A stretch of 64,000 nt of DNA from Mantamonas sphyraenae (Eukaryota > CRuMs > Mantamonadidae): positions 248,001-312,000 of the forward strand of contig JAPMXV010000006.1 of assembly GCA_026936335.1 (NCBI GenBank). The letters run 5' to 3'. Each line of letters starts with the position of its first letter. Position 1 is the stretch's first letter. The position numbers were made by a program, and so were the translations under genes. A model generated the notes under the pieces. That model was not told where the DNA came from, searched no databases, and saw nothing but the letters and a program-made list of their open reading frames with translations. Shown one piece after another: positions 60,985-64,000 of this stretch.

Positions 60985-62028
60985 ATGGACAGCATCACAC
61001 CTGTGAAGCTTGCAAGCACCTATTCACCACCGGCGGTGTACTTGATGTACCAGCGCGGCACCCAGAAGCGTGTACTTCGCATGCGATTGGACACACAGGC
61101 CTTGGGTCGCAAGATGCCCTCTGAGATTGCCTCTGAACTGCGCATGGAACACTTTGAACAGTTGCGTGGTGTCACTCTGAGTCAGGTGTGTTCTTCCCCT
61201 GTGTTGCCCGGTGGAACACCACGCTCCCCACGTCCACACCACGTGTCCCCAGGCACACCAACCGCCTCGAATGCCTTTTCCAAACGCATTGTAAACATTT
61301 GCTGTGCCCTTGCCTGTGCATGACCTGCTGTGGTACGGCAGAGGGGCGTTTTGGGAGCTTCCACACGTTCGCCCGCCCTTTTCACACGAAATCTCACCCT
61401 TCCTACGCGACACGACGACGCGGCGTGGCACGGATGACCCGTTGCACTGCATGCACAGTTGACAAACATGATTGCCAAGGTGTTGAACCAGCAGTCAAAC
61501 ACAGGAAGCCAGTCTCCGGCTCGTGGGAGCACCAGCAGCAGAGCAGCCGACTGGTCGCAGGGCTGGAACGTACGAGGAGGCACGGGATCAGCCTCAAGCA
61601 CGGGCTCAGGCACAGGCTCAGGAGGGTACACACGGACGCAGTATGGCCAGCGTGGGGAATCAGACAAGATGGGCACGGACGGCGACGAGGTGGAGGACGA
61701 AGAGGAGGAAGAAGACTACGGCGGGTTCTTTGGCGGCCAAACAGACTTTATGGCAACGCGCTCGAAGGAGCTGGAGGATCAGTTGGCGGCAAAGAGGGAA
61801 GAGAGGGTGGAGGAGGAAAAGAGGAAGATGGCAGACAGCCTGCGCAAGTACGACGGTGTGAATCTGAACAAAGTGAGCGAAGAGGAGCTGGAAAAGGCCA
61901 AACGGGACATGGACGTGCTTTTCTACCACAACCAGCTCAAACCAGGCGACGAAGGATACGAGTATGACAAGCGGGTGGACTTTGGCGAGCCGACAGAGGA
62001 GAATGATTGGGACAAGTTTGACTTCTGA
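60985..62028 (+). CDS. CEP19: CEP19, centrosomal/ciliary protein, two exons
   Basis: Exons are 60985-61185 and 61459-62028 (256 residues; human 163). The N-terminus PPAVYLMYQRGTQKRVLRMR matches human CEP19 (PPAIILIYESE), and the C-terminus is clear: VNLNKVSEEELEKAKRDMDV, LFYHNQLKPGDEGYEYDKRV and a Trp-containing acidic end (ENDWDKFDF). A Ser/Gly/acidic insert of about 80 residues separates the halves. CEP19 sits at the distal appendages of the mother centriole and recruits RABL2 to trigger IFT entry, which fits with IFT172 and BBS1 in the same window. The 273-nt intron has no gene. A short (CA)n run lies just upstream of the ATG. Confidence 0.88.
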
Positions 62029-62133
62029 AGGCGACAGTCGAAATCAATTCCATTTTGCTCGTTCGTTCCTGACTCAGGACGGCTGGGCGAGCGCCAGCCA
62101 CCGGCCGTCTCGCACTCGCTACGCGTTTGCTGG

Positions 62134-63918
62134 TCAGGGAAAGTAGTTCTTGTACAGACCCTTGCCCTGGTGGAAGGCACTCCAGATGTGCATGGCCTGG
62201 TTCATGATGTCCTTAAACTCGCCCTCATGGACCTCTGTGGCCAGCGAGGGACCACCATGCTTGTCCATGTGTGTGTTCTGCCATCCCAGGTAGATCTTGC
62301 CCGTCCACTTGGCCAGGTTGCGCATGGAACTCTGGTGCCAGGTGGCCGGAAACAGTTCGACCACCACTGCCTCGTCGGGCAAGAACACCAGGTGTGTGCC
62401 ACCGGCGCCGTGCATAAACACGTAAATGTCCGTGTTGCGAATGGTGGACAGCTGTTCACGGTACGAGAGGGCAGCAAAGTCGACCTTCTTGGCCTGGACC
62501 TCGGAACAGCTGTCGAGGATGGCCATGAGGCGATCTTCGTTGAGGATGGTGCGTCCCAACTGGCCTGCCTTTTCCTTAAAGGGTTTCCGTGAGCTGAGGG
62601 TGACGCGAGCCACCTTGTCCGAGGCCGGGGTGTACTCGAGGAGGTCAAAGTGGCGCAACACAGTGAGGGTGTACGCACGCATCAGATCGCTCATGCGACA
62701 TTCGTTGGGCGCCCAAATGTCCTTCCACATAAAGGCACTGCCTGCCGGGATGGCCCAGATGGTGTTTGTGAAGCACACGAGGCCATCCAGGCTGCGATAC
62801 TTGTCCAGAAAGGCACGGCCCGAGAGCACGCCCTTACCACCAAAGGCATTCCACAGCTCAAAGTACGGCCCATCCTTGTCCCCATCAAAGATGACCACCT
62901 GCACATCCTTGGGGTCCAGACGCAGGATCTGGAGGGCCTGGAAGGCGTTGAGGAAATCGCTCATGGAGTGGAACACGTTGAGGAAGCCATCACGAGACAC
63001 AAACAGGGTGGGCGTGGTCACTGCCTCCTTGCACTGCATGGCATTGTTGGATTGGAAGGAACCCATGATGGCCCCCAAGTCGAGTTGGAAGTTGCCGTGG
63101 TTCCATTCCCCGGTCTTGCTGCAACGTCCCTGCAACGCACCTCCACCCAGACCCATCTTGTTGCCCAGTGTCATCTTGCGCACATCGAATCCAATGTTGC
63201 GTCCCACACAGAAATTGTCCGGTGCCGTGTGCTTGTGCTGCTGCAGGCGCCGGCAAAAAACTGCGCTCTCCAGCTTGCTCGCCTCGTCAGCGGTGATTGG
63301 CGCCTCGTCCGCACGAATCTCCACCGCCTGGCTGCCACAGTACACCGATCCCTGTTGACGCCACTTGTCCAGCAGCGGATATCCAAAGTCGTCCTCACAC
63401 CCCTTTTGGTGTGCGTTGAGTCCCTTTTGGGCCCACCACGCACCCGGATGTGCGTTTTCGCCCACATGGGCTGCCACCGACCCGGACAACTGGCTCACTT
63501 TGCTCTCCAGTTGCGCCACTTGTTGCTTCCACGCCTCCACCTGCTCCTCATGCGCTCGCTTGGCTTCAGCGTCCTGTGTGCCCGTCGACGGTGTGATGTC
63601 TGGAGACCCGGAAGAGGAGGAGGAGGAGGAGGAGGAGGAAGACGCCAGTTTGGCCACCAGCCGTCGATTCTCGTCCATGAGTTGCCGCAGTTGCTTCTCC
63701 ATCCGTTGCATGTCGGCATCCGTCTTGCTGTGGTGTGACGCCTGTGAGGAAGAGGAGGAGGAGGAGGCTGAGCCAGGGTGCGTCTGCTGGCCTGCTGGTG
63801 TGGGTGTGGTTGTTGTGTCGTGCTCTCGGGGGGCCGAGGTCCCGTGCCAGAAGATCACTTCGTACAAAAAGACCATGAGGACCATGGCGAACAGCAAGCG
63901 CGTTTGTAGCTTGGACAT
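62134..63918 (-). CDS. GT61-family glycosyltransferase, type II membrane protein
   Basis: A single exon of 594 residues. A short lead and one helix (LLFAMVLMVFLYEVIFW) anchor it in the ER or Golgi, followed by a Ser-rich and coiled-coil stem (to about residue 150). The catalytic part has FHSMSDFLNAFQALQIL, VVIFDGDKDGPYFELW and the GT61/DUF563 signature YVFMHGAGGTHLVFLPDEAV followed by VELFP. This family includes plant xylosyl/arabinosyltransferases and animal EOGT and POMGNT2. The number of Cys residues in the lumenal part (CEDDFG, YCGSQ, FCVGR, QGRCSK, MQCKE) suggests disulphides. The acceptor is unknown. Confidence 0.85.
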   Translation of the reverse strand: MSKLQTRLLFAMVLMVFLYEVIFWHGTSAPREHDTTTTPTPAGQQTHPGSASSSSSSSQASHHSKTDADMQRMEKQLRQLMDENRRLVAKLASSSSSSSSSSSGSPDITPSTGTQDAEAKRAHEEQVEAWKQQVAQLESKVSQLSGSVAAHVGENAHPGAWWAQKGLNAHQKGCEDDFGYPLLDKWRQQGSVYCGSQAVEIRADEAPITADEASKLESAVFCRRLQQHKHTAPDNFCVGRNIGFDVRKMTLGNKMGLGGGALQGRCSKTGEWNHGNFQLDLGAIMGSFQSNNAMQCKEAVTTPTLFVSRDGFLNVFHSMSDFLNAFQALQILRLDPKDVQVVIFDGDKDGPYFELWNAFGGKGVLSGRAFLDKYRSLDGLVCFTNTIWAIPAGSAFMWKDIWAPNECRMSDLMRAYTLTVLRHFDLLEYTPASDKVARVTLSSRKPFKEKAGQLGRTILNEDRLMAILDSCSEVQAKKVDFAALSYREQLSTIRNTDIYVFMHGAGGTHLVFLPDEAVVVELFPATWHQSSMRNLAKWTGKIYLGWQNTHMDKHGGPSLATEVHEGEFKDIMNQAMHIWSAFHQGKGLYKNYFP

Positions 63919-64000
63919 GTTTGCCAGAAGGGAACACGGGAGAGGGAAGGTGTGTGTATGGGGGAGAGGGGGGGTGTCGAGAGAAGGTGGTGTTGCAGTG

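Noticed and set aside
1-64000. tRNA, rRNA, transposons, CRISPR, operons of bacterial origin, viral insertions
   Set aside because: No cloverleaf, rRNA-like segment, transposase, reverse transcriptase, integrase, terminal repeat pair or spaced repeat array was recognised on either strand; all gene-size ORFs fit spliced eukaryotic genes.

Overview
The window is nuclear DNA from a free-living, flagellated unicellular eukaryote. Genes are interrupted by GT-AG spliceosomal introns (about 35 reconstructed here, 63 to 404 nt). The proteins present are eukaryotic: ESCRT-II, coilin, a kinetochore CENP-H-like protein, the BRICK1 subunit of the SCAR/WAVE complex, a peroxin, and a full-length cytosolic isoleucyl-tRNA synthetase. 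Several genes are specific to cilia or centrioles: RSPH1, IFT172, BBS1, CEP19, an SSX2IP/ADIP-type protein and an EFCAB11-like protein. The DNA is GC-rich, coding regions avoid TTA/CTA/TCA codons, and gene density is very high (33 genes in 64 kb). The gene set suggests a flagellate related to opisthokonts, apusomonads or amoebozoans, but the species cannot be named from the sequence.

Layout. 1-6.5 kb: a 5'-truncated unknown gene, an F-box protein, VPS36, coilin, then EFCAB11 and RSPH1 on the plus strand. 6.5-13.3 kb: a secreted or anchored esterase, DUSP12/YVH1 and GatC on the minus strand, then IleRS. 13.4-24.9 kb: an HSF-type DNA-binding protein, CENP-H, a small membrane protein, a two-RRM protein with an 8-nt microexon, a tandem GT31-like glycosyltransferase ending in KDEL, a tandem ZnF-UBP protein, a multi-pass membrane protein and a SAM methyltransferase. 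25-41 kb: IFT172, then a 2,975-residue receptor-like protein with about 18 Ig-like repeats, a cysteine-rich module, about nine membrane helices and a poly-lysine tail. 41.8-48.8 kb: NOP2, a VIT/CCC1-type transporter, an orphan coiled-coil membrane protein and BRK1. 48.9-60.8 kb: a seven-gene minus-strand run (TLC protein, ZCCHC10-like, PEX22, alpha/beta hydrolase, Ubl-membrane protein, SSX2IP-like, BBS1). 61-64 kb: CEP19 and a GT61 glycosyltransferase.

The most unusual property is gene packing. Several same-strand neighbours overlap at the stop/start codon, and divergent neighbours are separated by only 55-90 bp. No rRNA, tRNA, transposon, CRISPR array or viral gene was recognised. Names rest on motif recognition by eye and not on a database search; exon joins were chosen so that reading frames and family motifs continue.
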